DNA from: Gammaproteobacteria bacterium
Lineage (GTDB): Bacteria > Pseudomonadota > Gammaproteobacteria > Pseudomonadales > Azotimanducaceae_A
DNA length: 64,000 nt
Reading direction: 5' to 3'
Assembly: GCA_012960755.1 (NCBI GenBank)
Contig: DUAT01000163.1
Span: forward strand, 5,297 to 69,296
Position numbers and translations under genes: made by a program. Below the pieces are notes generated by a model that saw only the letters and a list, made by a program, of their open reading frames with translations, searched no databases and was not told where the DNA came from. This document shows, in pieces, positions 26,019-34,981 of the stretch; position 1 is the first letter of the stretch; each line of letters begins with the position of its first letter.

Positions 26019-26480
26019 TCACGGGGAATAAGCTGACAGGTCAAAAAGCTGGAACCAGGAGCTGTTAGCCGGGTCTGGTGCAAGGGTATGCCAGTCCGGA
26101 TACTTGATCGGCATTGGTGTCGCAAAAGGCACGACACCCAGAATCATCAGGTCTGGCAGTCCGATGGCGATGATATGGGTCACTGGATCCAGGCTGTGAT
26201 AGAGCGCTTCGGTCTCGTGTTGTTTACGCGACAAGTCGCAATATTCACTGTTCATATTTCGTAAGAAAACCGACGCACTCTCGTCGGGCAGGCTGGCCAG
26301 TGAAAAGATTCTGGTTCGCAGGTTTTTATTGCTCCAGTCAAGCAGACGGATGACACAAAAGTCGTTGCAGCGACGGCATTGAAGTATGCCGTTAACAACA
26401 CCTTGCCAATCATTGAATGTAAAAACCAGGTTTACGCGGGCAGATTGATTGAGCCATTCGTGGGTATGCGGGTCGTTCAA
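26019..26480 (-). CDS. Protein of unknown function with a CxxC pair
   Basis: I do not recognise this 153-residue protein. It has no signal peptide or membrane segment, a CRRC pair near residue 35 that could bind metal or a disulfide, and an acidic/aromatic C-terminus. It begins 8 bases after the stop of the FMN reductase gene on the same strand, so the two are probably one operon. The ECF sigma gene begins 72 bases after its end on the same strand. Confidence 0.65.
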   Translation of the reverse strand: MNDPHTHEWLNQSARVNLVFTFNDWQGVVNGILQCRRCNDFCVIRLLDWSNKNLRTRIFSLASLPDESASVFLRNMNSEYCDLSRKQHETEALYHSLDPVTHIIAIGLPDLMILGVVPFATPMPIKYPDWHTLAPDPANSSWFQLFDLSAYSP

Positions 26481-26488
26481 AAAGATAC

Positions 26489-27058
26489 CTATTCGAAACG
26501 CCGGGTGAACTCTACAAACTGTCCAACCATGCGTTTCGCCCGGTCGGTCGTTTTTTCATCCTTGAGCAGCCCTTGTTCGTCAAAAGCAATATATGCGCTG
26601 GGAATCGTTAAGGACTGCGGAAATACAATTGCCCCAAGACCGGAAAGCAGGGTCCTCAAGTGGCTTACTGCTCGGCCACCACCGCCGGGACCAGGAGATG
26701 CCCCGGCAATCAATACGGTTTTACCCGCGAATGCGGACAAATCAACGGAAGCCTCGGCGGATCGGGTACACCAGTCAATGGTATTGATCAGCATTGGGGT
26801 CATAAAGCCATTGTATTCAGGACAGGCAATGATCATCCCGGACTGGTCCTGCAATATTTGCTTGAGCTCTGCTACAGCAACAGGCAAACCATCAGTCGAT
26901 TCGAGGTCACCGTTGTAAATCGGCAGTTCGAATTCACTGAGATTAACGTATGTCAGCTCGGCACCATGGGAGCTGGCATCCGATGCCAGTTGATTGGCGA
27001 ATTTTTGATTGTACGAATCCGCACGGCTGCTACCGCTAAAAACTGATAGTCTGGTCAT
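26489..27058 (-). CDS. NADPH-dependent FMN reductase family
   Basis: The 189-residue flavodoxin-like protein has the FMN phosphate loop FSGSSRADSYNQKFA near the N-terminus and the flavin-ring loop CPEYNGFMTPMLINTIDW at about residues 78-96, followed by GKTVLIAGASPGPGGGG. These are the marks of NADPH-dependent FMN/azo/chromate reductases. Cytoplasmic; the physiological acceptor is unknown. It is divergent from the DUF35/thiolase pair. Confidence 0.92.
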   Translation of the reverse strand: MTRLSVFSGSSRADSYNQKFANQLASDASSHGAELTYVNLSEFELPIYNGDLESTDGLPVAVAELKQILQDQSGMIIACPEYNGFMTPMLINTIDWCTRSAEASVDLSAFAGKTVLIAGASPGPGGGGRAVSHLRTLLSGLGAIVFPQSLTIPSAYIAFDEQGLLKDEKTTDRAKRMVGQFVEFTRRFE

Positions 27059-27226
27059 GCCAGTTCAGGCCCTCATGAAAATCAGCACTATATAGGACTC
27101 GGTGCCGTGAATGGGGCTTTTCTAATCAAAGTGGTCTCTCCAAAGCTGCCGGTATTGGTCATGGAGGTTGAACCGAAGTGCTATTCGGGTTTACTCTCTG
27201 TCTTTTGGGCAAGAAGGCGTAAATCA

Positions 27227-27664
27227 ATGTCAGAACAAGCAGAAGCAACAGCAACCGGGCCATTGCCCGTGGTCGATTGGTTAAAACTCCCTGAAGGGGG
27301 TGATCCTTATCTGGAGGGTCAAAAGTGCGGGTCCTGTGATGCGATCTTTCTCGGCGAGAGGGACGTGTGCGCAAAGTGCGGAACCCGTGGACAATTGAAG
27401 GCAACCAAGTTATCGAATAAGGGTAAGCTCTATGTTTATTCTATCGTTTATCGGAGTTTCCCCGGCATTGATGTGCCCTATGTTTCGGCCATTGTTGATT
27501 TGGATGGGGGCGGTACAGTAAAAGGCAACCTGATTGGAATTGATCCAGACCCGGAAAAAATCAAATTCGATATGGCAGTCGATGTTGTTTACCAGGATGC
27601 GCTCGGCAGAAAAGATTCCGACGGAAATAGTTACATCAGTTATTTCTTTAAACCAGCGGCTTGA
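27227..27664 (+). CDS. DUF35/OB-fold zinc-ribbon acyl-CoA-binding partner of thiolase
   Basis: The 145-residue protein has a rubredoxin-like zinc ribbon (KCGSC ... VCAKCG, about residues 33-50) followed by an OB-fold (YVYSIVYRSFPGIDVPYVSA). Proteins of this family sit next to SCP-x-type thiolases and serve as their acyl-CoA-binding subunit, for example in sterol side-chain and other acyl-CoA degradation. The ATG at 27227 is preferred because an AAGGCG element precedes it and the family begins there; the frame is open further upstream. The thiolase gene follows 77 bases later. Confidence 0.9.
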   Translation: MSEQAEATATGPLPVVDWLKLPEGGDPYLEGQKCGSCDAIFLGERDVCAKCGTRGQLKATKLSNKGKLYVYSIVYRSFPGIDVPYVSAIVDLDGGGTVKGNLIGIDPDPEKIKFDMAVDVVYQDALGRKDSDGNSYISYFFKPAA

Positions 27665-27741
27665 TTTACCAACATGACCTATCAACAGAATCCAGTAACA
27701 AATATTGTTAAATTTAGAACAATTCACACGAGGAGTTTCTC

Positions 27742-28884
27742 ATGAGTGATGTATATGTAATGGGTGTCGACATGATCAAGTTCGGTCGATTTCCTGAAAA
27801 AACCGTACCGCAACTTGGTGCGACTGCTGCCTTAATGGCCCTGGAAGATGCCGGACTTACCATTCAGGATATGCAGGCCTTGTACTGCGGCAACCTGGGC
27901 CAGGCGAATGCTATGGTAGGACAACGAATACTGCAGGAGATTGGCCAAACCGGTATTGGTGTCGTGAACTGTGCCAATGCCTGTGCAACCGGTGCGACAG
28001 CTTTCCGTGAGGCATGGATGTCTATCAAGGCGGGTGTCAATGATGTCGTCCTGGCTGTTGGTGTTGAGCAGATGGGTCGCGGCCTTCTCGGCGGTGGTGG
28101 TGGTGGCACTGGTATCCCGAAAGAGGGGTTGCTGGGTTCAGGTACTATGCCCGCAGTATTCGCCGAAGCGGGGATGGAACATGCTCGCCAGTATGGCACT
28201 ACATTCGAGCAGTTCTGCAAGGTGTCGGTAAAAAATCATCATCACTCCACGTTGAATCCAAAGGCAATGTACCAGATAGAAACACCACTGGATGTTGTTA
28301 TGAATGCTGAAATGATTTCATACCCCAATACCAAGCTGATGTGTTCAGTCAATGTAGATGGCTCTGCTGCAGCGGTATTGGTTTCAGAAAAGAAAGCCAG
28401 GGAGTTGGGTATGGATCGTGCCATTAAGGTGCGCGCGTCTATACTGGCTTCAGACCCTTATACTGATCGTGATCTTGTCATGCCGGATGTGAATGCAGTC
28501 ACGCGAATCGCAGTAAAGCAAGCTTATGAAATGGCGGGTATCGGACCGGAAGATGTTGATCTGGTTGAATTACATGATTGTTTTGCAACCGCTGAAATTC
28601 TCCATTATGAAAACCTGGGGTTATGTGCCGATGGTGAAGCCGGTCGCATGATCGATGACGGGGAAGTTGCTCTCGGGGGTCGAATCCCTGTCAACGTATC
28701 CGGGGGTTTGCTATCAAAGGGGCACCCTCTAGGGGCTACCGGTATCGCCAATATCTACGAAGTCAGTACCCATTTGCGAGGTGAGGCCGACAAACGACAA
28801 GTAGAAGGCGCGCGTATTGGTATGACACATGTCATTGGCCTGGGCAGTGCCTGTGGTATTCATATTCTGGAAAAAGTAGCCTAG
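27742..28884 (+). CDS. SCP-x-like thiolase
   Basis: The 380-residue protein is a thiolase of the lipid-transfer/SCP-x type. It has the nucleophilic cysteine in NCANACATGATAFRE (near residue 78), the VELHDCFATAEI histidine block and the NVSGGLLSKGHPLGATG C-terminal motif. It probably cleaves or aldol-cleaves branched acyl-CoA chains together with the DUF35 partner upstream. GAGGAG stands 7 bases before the ATG. A strong intrinsic terminator follows the gene, closing a two-gene operon. Confidence 0.93.
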   Translation: MSDVYVMGVDMIKFGRFPEKTVPQLGATAALMALEDAGLTIQDMQALYCGNLGQANAMVGQRILQEIGQTGIGVVNCANACATGATAFREAWMSIKAGVNDVVLAVGVEQMGRGLLGGGGGGTGIPKEGLLGSGTMPAVFAEAGMEHARQYGTTFEQFCKVSVKNHHHSTLNPKAMYQIETPLDVVMNAEMISYPNTKLMCSVNVDGSAAAVLVSEKKARELGMDRAIKVRASILASDPYTDRDLVMPDVNAVTRIAVKQAYEMAGIGPEDVDLVELHDCFATAEILHYENLGLCADGEAGRMIDDGEVALGGRIPVNVSGGLLSKGHPLGATGIANIYEVSTHLRGEADKRQVEGARIGMTHVIGLGSACGIHILEKVA

Positions 28885-28920
28885 AACCTTTCCCCATCGG
28901 GTAACCTGCCAACAAGCAAG

Positions 28921-28957
28921 AGGCGGTATCGACGTGAGTCGATACCGCCTTCTTTTT
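28921..28957 (+). terminator. Intrinsic terminator of the DUF35/thiolase operon
   Basis: AGGCGGTATCGAC (28921-28933) pairs perfectly with GTCGATACCGCCT (28938-28950) around the loop GTGA, and TCTTTTT follows (28951-28957). It lies 37 bases after the thiolase stop. Confidence 0.95.
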
Positions 28958-29008
28958 GACAACACCCGCTCTTTAACCGAAACAGCTTTTTAAACAATAA
29001 CGGTCATC

Positions 29009-29509
29009 ATGCGAATTGGCGTCGTCTCAGATACTCACAATAACCTGAAAAACGTAACGCGAATTGTTGAGTTATTCAATGGGGCGAAAGTTGATCGTGT
29101 AGTCCATACTGGAGATATCACACAAATCAAGACAATTGGTTTGTTGAAAAATCTGGATGCCCCTTTGTACGGGGTCTACGGCAACAATGACCTTGGCGAA
29201 TTACAGCTTCTTGAGCACAGGACCAGGCATTACGGGTTGCACTTTGTTCACCCACCGCTCACCCTTAATTGGGCTGGCAGACAAATTATCGTGGTTCACG
29301 ATCCATTGGAACTACAACAGGTAAATACCCAGGGTGCTGATGTTATTCTGCACGGGCATACGCATCTGGAAACAGTAGATTTTGAGTATTTTGAACGAGG
29401 AACGAGATTGACATTTAACCCAGGTGAATGTGCCGGTATGATTCAAGGCAGTAACGCGATTGGCATACTGGATTTGTTAGATATGAAACCGGAGATTATA
29501 AAATTTTGA
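29009..29509 (+). CDS. YfcE-type metallophosphoesterase
   Basis: The 166-residue protein has the compact YfcE/MJ0936 phosphodiesterase motifs: GVVSDTHNN, VVHTGDIT, VYGNND, VVHDP and LHGHTH near residue 114. Such enzymes hydrolyse phosphodiester substrates in vitro with a two-metal centre; the natural substrate is unclear. The DoxX-like gene starts inside its stop codon (TTGA), so the two are coupled. Confidence 0.92.
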   Translation: MRIGVVSDTHNNLKNVTRIVELFNGAKVDRVVHTGDITQIKTIGLLKNLDAPLYGVYGNNDLGELQLLEHRTRHYGLHFVHPPLTLNWAGRQIIVVHDPLELQQVNTQGADVILHGHTHLETVDFEYFERGTRLTFNPGECAGMIQGSNAIGILDLLDMKPEIIKF

Positions 29510-29910
29510 AGCCAGTTCAAATCCTCCGTTATCTGGGGTTAGCCATCGTTTTTCTATGGTTCTTCCTGGGAGGAGTCGGTCATTTCACGATGACCGAATT
29601 TTTTGTATCAATAATGCCTCCCTATGTTCCTTTTCATCTGCCGATTGTCTATATCAGTGGAGTATTCGAAATTGTCCTGGCACTCCTGATCCTTTGGCCA
29701 GGAGTACGGCCCCTGGCAGGGTGGGGATTATTCGCCTTAACGATTGCGGTGACACCCGCGAACATTCATATGTGGCTACACCCGGAGCTGTTTCCGGACG
29801 CCTCGGAGACAGCACTGTCCATCAGACTCGTGGTTCAAGTGATTCTGCTCGCACTGATATGGTGGTCGACACAGGTCGAATCACCTGACAGGGCGACCGC
29901 CGCGGGTTAA
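29506..29910 (+). CDS. DoxX-like small integral membrane protein
   Basis: The 134-residue protein has four hydrophobic segments with a conserved polar pattern (LGGVGHFTMTEFF, then VYISGVFEIVLALLIL and TPANIHMWLHPELF), like DoxX-type proteins. It starts at TTG 29506, sharing four bases with the preceding phosphoesterase stop, and its TAA overlaps the first base of the next ATG. The function is unknown; some relatives have been linked to redox or thiosulfate processes. Confidence 0.75.
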   Translation: MKPVQILRYLGLAIVFLWFFLGGVGHFTMTEFFVSIMPPYVPFHLPIVYISGVFEIVLALLILWPGVRPLAGWGLFALTIAVTPANIHMWLHPELFPDASETALSIRLVVQVILLALIWWSTQVESPDRATAAG

Positions 29911-32240
29911 TGATGAAACTTCAGGTTCATCATTTATTATGCCTGGCGACACTGTTACTGATGTCCGGGCTACTTATCCCAGGATCCGGCCAGGCCGCGA
30001 GCAATGAACTCCGGCGCCTGATAGAGCAGTCACAATCTTCAACAACTCCATTACCGCCGGTGCTGCTGTCCAGCATTCATCGACTACAGGTTGAGGGAAC
30101 AGATCCTGAACCCGGTGAGATTGCGCATTATCGGCAGTGGATCGAATGGCTGAGCCGATCTCCGACCAAACTGGGTTATAGCACGTTTGTCAATGAGCCA
30201 TTGAGCGTGGGCATGACCGACCACATACGCCAGATATATCATGTCGGTGTAGGCATCCAATCGGGCGGTGGCATCGTCCTGGCCAGCCATTGGCAACATT
30301 CCATTGAGTTTCAAACCCAGGATCCATCTCGTGAGAACTTTGTTCGAATTGCGACAAAACGATCTGGCGTCCGGTTTGGAAGTGCCCGCACGGTGATGTC
30401 TGGTATTTATGCTGGTCTGGATGCCGGCCAGTCGATGCCCTTTTTCCCGGTTGAGTCAGGCGAACTCAGGGCTGGGGATGAGATCACTATTGAGTACAGG
30501 AATCTGCAATTACCCACTTATGCCAGTGAGTCGTTTGTGTTGCCGATCTATTTCAAATTAACAAACCAGGGTCGATATTTCCTGGCGCCTGTAGCGCCTC
30601 TGCAGGTAACTGCCGGTAAGGTGGCGAATCTCGACGTCATTGTGCCGGGTCAGATTTCCCCTGGGCAAGTGTTTGATGCAGAAATTATCCTTCGGGATGA
30701 ATACGGTAACCTCGCCAGCGGTCGGCATCCCTCGTTTGACGTGTTGCTGGAGGGAATTTTCCATAGCCGGGTTCCCGCGGGAACCAATAATTTTTATCTG
30801 ATCCCCGGCTTGAGCTTCGATGCCGGGGGCGAGCCTGAGATCGAGGTGCGATCCAGTGGCGGCGGGATTGTGGGAAAATCTAACCCGTTTGTTGTCGGCG
30901 AGGAGGTTAACTGGCAAATTCTCTGGGGTGAGACGCATCGGCATTCATCAGCGGGTGAGGGTGTTTCGAAGATCAACGAAGCACCGAGATCCCAGGGTTT
31001 GGACTTCGCCATTTCAGCGACCCACATTGAATATCTTTCAGAGGGCACCTGGTCGGACCTGGCACAACCAAAATCCTGGGTCTGGGGTAAGGATCTAAAA
31101 GCAGGCGGTCAACAACTGGTCATATCCAATCAGTATTTCGTCGATGCTCCGCGGCAAAGAGAGCTTGTCCGGCGGTTAACACCAGGTTCAGCGACCCTGG
31201 TCGCCCTGCCGGAGTCACCGGTTGACGATCGTTTCCTCGACAACCAGGTAACCCGACTGGTGGAAATTGTGTCCCGGGATTCGCATTTTGAATGGTACGC
31301 GAATCGGCTCCTGTCCCGTGGTTACAGGCTGGGGTTTACCGGATCCAGCCATAGCCATTTACTCCCTTTAGAGCAAGCGCCCAGGGCAGCTTTGACAGCC
31401 GTCATCTTAAAAGGTGACGAGACCTGGCAGGATGCCATGAGCCAGCGCCGAACGTACGTTACCACGGGCGAACGGACATGGCTCAAGGTTGAATTGAACG
31501 GTACCGAACCAGGTCAGCGCATCGCCAACGATCCCAGGCGAGTGATCAAAGGTGAAGTCAGGGCCTCGTCAGCGTTGCACCTGATTGAGCTGATCAAAAA
31601 TGGTGAGGTGCTCGAACGGCTCAATCTGGCAGAGGATTTGCAGAGCAACACGGTCAAAGTTTCCTTCTACTCTGATTCGCGACCGGCCTCCGGTCAGAGA
31701 GATTTGCCTCGTAATGGTCGTGAGTGGATTGGATTCCTTCAATTGACCAATGCATCGATTCTCAGGGCGGATTCACCTGGTTTCAGGATTCCTGCCAGGC
31801 AGGCGCTGGTGATAAATCCCAATAATGCCAATCGTATCGATTTCATCACGTGGACCCGGGGTAATTCGAGCAGCTTTTTGGTTGATGTGGATACTGCGAA
31901 TGAGGACGCGATACTGGAATTGAATCTCCGGAAGGGTCACGAAGATGTAGATGTCAGGCCAGAAACACGACCATCGAGTTCCATTTCCAGTAGTAAGTAT
32001 CAGGTAAGCCTGTTTGATTTGCGGAATTATCCTGTGGTACGAACAATGAATGTTGCCGGATATGAAGATATGGTGACGTTTGAGCTGGTAAATCGTGGCG
32101 CAAAGCGCACTGCGAAATTCGAGTTCGTTGATCAGTCGGCAGTACGACAGGGAGATTACTATTACATTCGAATTACCCAGCTTGATGATCAGATGGCATG
32201 GAGTAGCCCGATTTTTGTTGGAGGAAGCGATCATCCCTAG
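29910..32240 (+). CDS. Exported DUF3604-like protein
   Basis: This 776-residue protein has a signal peptide (about 1-30, ending GSGQAAS), then beta-rich regions, then a segment WGETHRHSSAGEGV and ISATHIEYLSEGTW (about residues 340-375) that resembles the metal-binding N-terminal motif of PHP-like DUF3604 proteins; TGSSHSHLLP (near 480) could supply further ligands. It is predicted to be periplasmic or secreted. Exact function unknown. It is coupled to the DoxX-like gene (overlapping stop/start) and to the TraB/GumN gene downstream, forming a packed four-gene run from 29009. Confidence 0.6.
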   Translation: MMKLQVHHLLCLATLLLMSGLLIPGSGQAASNELRRLIEQSQSSTTPLPPVLLSSIHRLQVEGTDPEPGEIAHYRQWIEWLSRSPTKLGYSTFVNEPLSVGMTDHIRQIYHVGVGIQSGGGIVLASHWQHSIEFQTQDPSRENFVRIATKRSGVRFGSARTVMSGIYAGLDAGQSMPFFPVESGELRAGDEITIEYRNLQLPTYASESFVLPIYFKLTNQGRYFLAPVAPLQVTAGKVANLDVIVPGQISPGQVFDAEIILRDEYGNLASGRHPSFDVLLEGIFHSRVPAGTNNFYLIPGLSFDAGGEPEIEVRSSGGGIVGKSNPFVVGEEVNWQILWGETHRHSSAGEGVSKINEAPRSQGLDFAISATHIEYLSEGTWSDLAQPKSWVWGKDLKAGGQQLVISNQYFVDAPRQRELVRRLTPGSATLVALPESPVDDRFLDNQVTRLVEIVSRDSHFEWYANRLLSRGYRLGFTGSSHSHLLPLEQAPRAALTAVILKGDETWQDAMSQRRTYVTTGERTWLKVELNGTEPGQRIANDPRRVIKGEVRASSALHLIELIKNGEVLERLNLAEDLQSNTVKVSFYSDSRPASGQRDLPRNGREWIGFLQLTNASILRADSPGFRIPARQALVINPNNANRIDFITWTRGNSSSFLVDVDTANEDAILELNLRKGHEDVDVRPETRPSSSISSSKYQVSLFDLRNYPVVRTMNVAGYEDMVTFELVNRGAKRTAKFEFVDQSAVRQGDYYYIRITQLDDQMAWSSPIFVGGSDHP

Positions 32241-33147
32241 ACTTTTACTTATCAGGTTCTGTGTCGTTGTCGGAATTTCAAACTGGCTGTTTCTCGGATC
32301 TGCATGTCAGACAGTCCAGGCCCAACCCCTCAGCTTATGGAGGATCGACAATAACGATGCGAGGGTTTATCTTCTCGGCAGTGTTCACGCCTTGCGTCCA
32401 GATGTTTATCCTCTGGCGGCTGAAATCGATGCAGCCTTCGAGGAATCTGACAAGACCGTGTTCGAGGTAGACTTGTCGCTCGAGTCCAGCTACGAAGTGT
32501 CTGCATTAATGCAACAAAAAGGCACCTACCCACACCCGCAAACTATCGATTCACAAATCTCCCCTGCGACTCTGGAGAGATTGAAGGCGTACTTTTCATC
32601 TAACAATCTACAGATTTCTGATTTCAGACGAATGCGTCCCTGGCTTATTTCGCTTCAGATCGGGATTTACGAACTCGGTAAGTTGGGCTATGACCCGGAT
32701 CTGGGAATTGATCTGTATTACCAGAAAAAAGCCCGAGCGTCCGGTAAACCTATAATGCAACTGGAAACCTTAGCAGAGCAAATAGACCTTTTGGCCGGTG
32801 ACCCGGTGGATACTCAGGACATATCACTTAGGGCCTTGCTGGAGGAAATCGATGACATGGATTCTCAGATTAAGGACCTGATGGCTGCCTGGCAGCAGGG
32901 TGCGGTGGATCACATGTATGAATTGTCGACTCGCTCAAGCCAGAACTATCCAGAATTAGTGGAGCAATTAAGTCGATTACTCGACCAGCGCAATGCTCGC
33001 ATGGCTGAAAAAATTAACGCTTACCTGAATACCAAACAAAGTTACTTTGTCGTTATCGGGGCACTGCATATGGGTGGTCCCAACGGAATACTGGCGTTGT
33101 TGGGTAAAGATCACCGTATCGTGCAATTACAACATTCACGAAAATGA
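32218..33147 (+). CDS. TraB/GumN family exported protein
   Basis: The protein has the two paired motifs of the TraB/GumN (Tiki-like) family: VYLLGSVHALRPDVYPL near the N-terminus and VVIGALHMGGPNGIL near the C-terminus, with the conserved GxxH in each. A hydrophobic signal sequence (PRLLLIRFCVVVGISNWLF) with a VQA cleavage site precedes it. The start is uncertain: a perfect GGAGGA lies at 32220-32225 and would serve an ATC at 32230 or 32233, while the nearest accepted start codons in frame are TTG 32218 and 32215 and ATG 32185, all upstream of that element. I give TTG 32218 as a placeholder. The start overlaps the previous gene. Confidence 0.8.
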   Translation: MEEAIIPRLLLIRFCVVVGISNWLFLGSACQTVQAQPLSLWRIDNNDARVYLLGSVHALRPDVYPLAAEIDAAFEESDKTVFEVDLSLESSYEVSALMQQKGTYPHPQTIDSQISPATLERLKAYFSSNNLQISDFRRMRPWLISLQIGIYELGKLGYDPDLGIDLYYQKKARASGKPIMQLETLAEQIDLLAGDPVDTQDISLRALLEEIDDMDSQIKDLMAAWQQGAVDHMYELSTRSSQNYPELVEQLSRLLDQRNARMAEKINAYLNTKQSYFVVIGALHMGGPNGILALLGKDHRIVQLQHSRK

Positions 33148-33308
33148 TCTGCTTGAATGACAGGAGTGAAATCTCCTAAAATACTACCAGGTTACCGTCA
33201 TTAGCCTGCTACCCGCCGGGGCAAAGCGTTCGCAGTGACTCACATCCAACCTTTTCTTACCTGAAGCGGGTCACGCTTGTCGCATACCCTTAACATTTGG
33301 AGTAACTC

Positions 33309-33749
33309 ATGCGTAAAATTGCATTTATTCAGTCCTGTTGGCACAAGGACATTGTTGATCAATTCAAGTTTTCTTTTACAGAAACCATTAAAGAACTGTT
33401 ACAAAACCAGGTCGAAATTGATTACTTTGATGCACCTGGTGTTGTTGAAATTCCGTTGTTGGCAAAACTGAGTGCCAAAAAGCAGTGTTTTGACGCGATT
33501 GTGGTTTGCGGTCTGATCGTTGACCATGGTGTCTACCGACATGAATTTGTCGCTCAGGCTGTGATGGATTCGACCATGGGGGTGCAGATGGAAATGGAGG
33601 TGCCGGTTATCTACGGTATCCTCACGGCGCAGGATTTTCTTTCTGAAGGTCGTGAAGCATTCTACCGAGAACATTTCCTGGTAAAAGGTAAGGAGGCCGC
33701 AAACGCCTGCTCGAAAACACTCTCCAATATTATGTTGTTAACGGCTTAG
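33309..33749 (+). CDS. ribH: 6,7-dimethyl-8-ribityllumazine synthase, type II-like
   Basis: Lumazine synthase makes the precursor of riboflavin from 5-amino-ribitylaminouracil and dihydroxybutanone phosphate. The 146-residue protein has GVVEIPLLAK (substrate loop), IVVCGLIVDHGVYRHEFVAQ with the catalytic His, and VPVIYGILTAQDFL. The N-terminus (MRKIAFIQSCWHKDIV) and the HEFVAQAVMDSTMGVQ segment resemble RibH2 proteins such as that of Brucella more than the usual RibH1. It is a stand-alone gene; no other riboflavin gene or FMN riboswitch is visible here, so a canonical ribH may exist elsewhere. Confidence 0.88.
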   Translation: MRKIAFIQSCWHKDIVDQFKFSFTETIKELLQNQVEIDYFDAPGVVEIPLLAKLSAKKQCFDAIVVCGLIVDHGVYRHEFVAQAVMDSTMGVQMEMEVPVIYGILTAQDFLSEGREAFYREHFLVKGKEAANACSKTLSNIMLLTA

Positions 33750-33857
33750 GGTTACTGGGGGCCCGTCCCAATTTCTTTGGGCTGTACAGAGTTGTGAAGA
33801 ATTGCCAACATCACTATTCTTGCGGTTTCGATAACCGTAAGTACAAGGATCAATCCT

Positions 33858-34280
33858 ATGAAATATCTGCATACCATGGTCAGGGTCAATGATATTGACA
33901 AATCACTGGCGTTCTACTGTGACAGTCTTGGCCTCGAAGAATTGAGAAGAATCGACAGTGAGCAGGGGCGGTTTACCCTGGTATTTCTTGCGGCGCCCGG
34001 TGACAGTGAGGCACAGGTCGAATTAACCTATAACTGGGATGGAGATGAGCTCGGTGAGGGTAGTCGCAATTTTGGTCATCTGGCCTATGCGGTACCCAAT
34101 ATCTATGAAACCTGTCAACGACTGCAAGCCGGTGGGGTAGTTATCAATCGACCGCCCCGGGATGGGCGAATGGCATTTGTCCGGTCACCGGACAACATCT
34201 CCGTTGAGTTGCTGCAGACAGGCGAAGCACTTGCGCCCAGTGAGCCGTGGATTTCCATGGACAATGTGGGCGACTGGTAG
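33858..34280 (+). CDS. Glyoxalase I-like VOC protein
   Basis: The 140-residue protein has two beta-alpha-beta-beta-beta modules with metal-ligand positions resembling lactoylglutathione lyase: His5 in YLHTMVRV, Glu in VELTYNW, His in GHLAYAV and Glu in SVELLQ. It would isomerise a hemithioacetal or a related substrate. An AAGGA lies before the ATG. The histidine phosphatase gene starts immediately after its stop. Confidence 0.87.
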   Translation: MKYLHTMVRVNDIDKSLAFYCDSLGLEELRRIDSEQGRFTLVFLAAPGDSEAQVELTYNWDGDELGEGSRNFGHLAYAVPNIYETCQRLQAGGVVINRPPRDGRMAFVRSPDNISVELLQTGEALAPSEPWISMDNVGDW

Positions 34281-34880
34281 ATGACGACGTTTTTATTGAT
34301 TCGGCATGGCGAAATTGATGCCAATATAGACAAGCGATGGCATGGTGCCACCGACAGTGAGTTGAATACCAGGGGTATGGAGCAAGCGGGTAAAATGGGT
34401 AGATGTTTATCCAAACAATATCCAAATATTACAAAGGTTTATAGCAGCCCTTTAAAGAGAACTATGAAGACTGCGATGGCACTGGCAGATGCCCTTGGCA
34501 CCACACCGGAAGGCCACGAGGGCCTCCGTGAATATGGTATAGGTGAATTGGAGGATACGTCCTACGACTCCCTGCTCAAGGATCATGACTTTTTTGATTC
34601 AATTGCTCGTAATCAGGACTTCGCACCGCCGGGAGGCGAGTCTGTCAATCGTGTCCGCGATCGAATGATTTCGGCTTTTGATGACATACGTCACCGGCAT
34701 GTGGGTGAAAAGGTCGCGTTGGTGAGTCACGGCGCAGCGATGGCAATTGCCCTGTCAGAATTACTCAAGGGATCACCATTTCCGTTTTTTGATTTTCACA
34801 TGTCCAATACCGGCGTGAGTCAGTTGGTTTGGGGTGATTCCGTGGCGCTTACTTCATTCAATGATACGGATCATCTATAA
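34281..34880 (+). CDS. Histidine phosphatase family (phosphoglycerate mutase-like)
   Basis: The 199-residue protein starts with LIRHGE, the phospho-histidine motif, has VYSSPLKRTMKTA at about residue 53, a GELED-type acid loop, and VSHGAAMAI with the second active-site His near residue 150. It belongs to the PGM/CobC/fructose-bisphosphatase-like branch; substrate unknown. The ATG directly follows the TAG of the glyoxalase-like gene, so they form a transcription unit. Confidence 0.9.
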   Translation: MTTFLLIRHGEIDANIDKRWHGATDSELNTRGMEQAGKMGRCLSKQYPNITKVYSSPLKRTMKTAMALADALGTTPEGHEGLREYGIGELEDTSYDSLLKDHDFFDSIARNQDFAPPGGESVNRVRDRMISAFDDIRHRHVGEKVALVSHGAAMAIALSELLKGSPFPFFDFHMSNTGVSQLVWGDSVALTSFNDTDHL

Positions 34881-34981
34881 GCCTGGGTTGTAAAACCTCT
34901 CGCCGCCAAAGCTATTTGCCAGTTGCAATTGATTCCTGTACAAGGGATTCATAGTCTAAAAATTTTGGCGAAGGAGTGCGT

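Noticed and set aside
29510..29530. GTTCAAATCC resembling a tRNA T-arm
   Set aside because: It lies in the coding start of the DoxX-like gene and no acceptor, D or anticodon arms can be formed around it.
33148..33308. FMN riboswitch upstream of the lumazine synthase gene
   Set aside because: The conserved FMN elements (AGGGTGAAATTCCC and GACCGGCGGT-like blocks) are not present in the 160-base leader.
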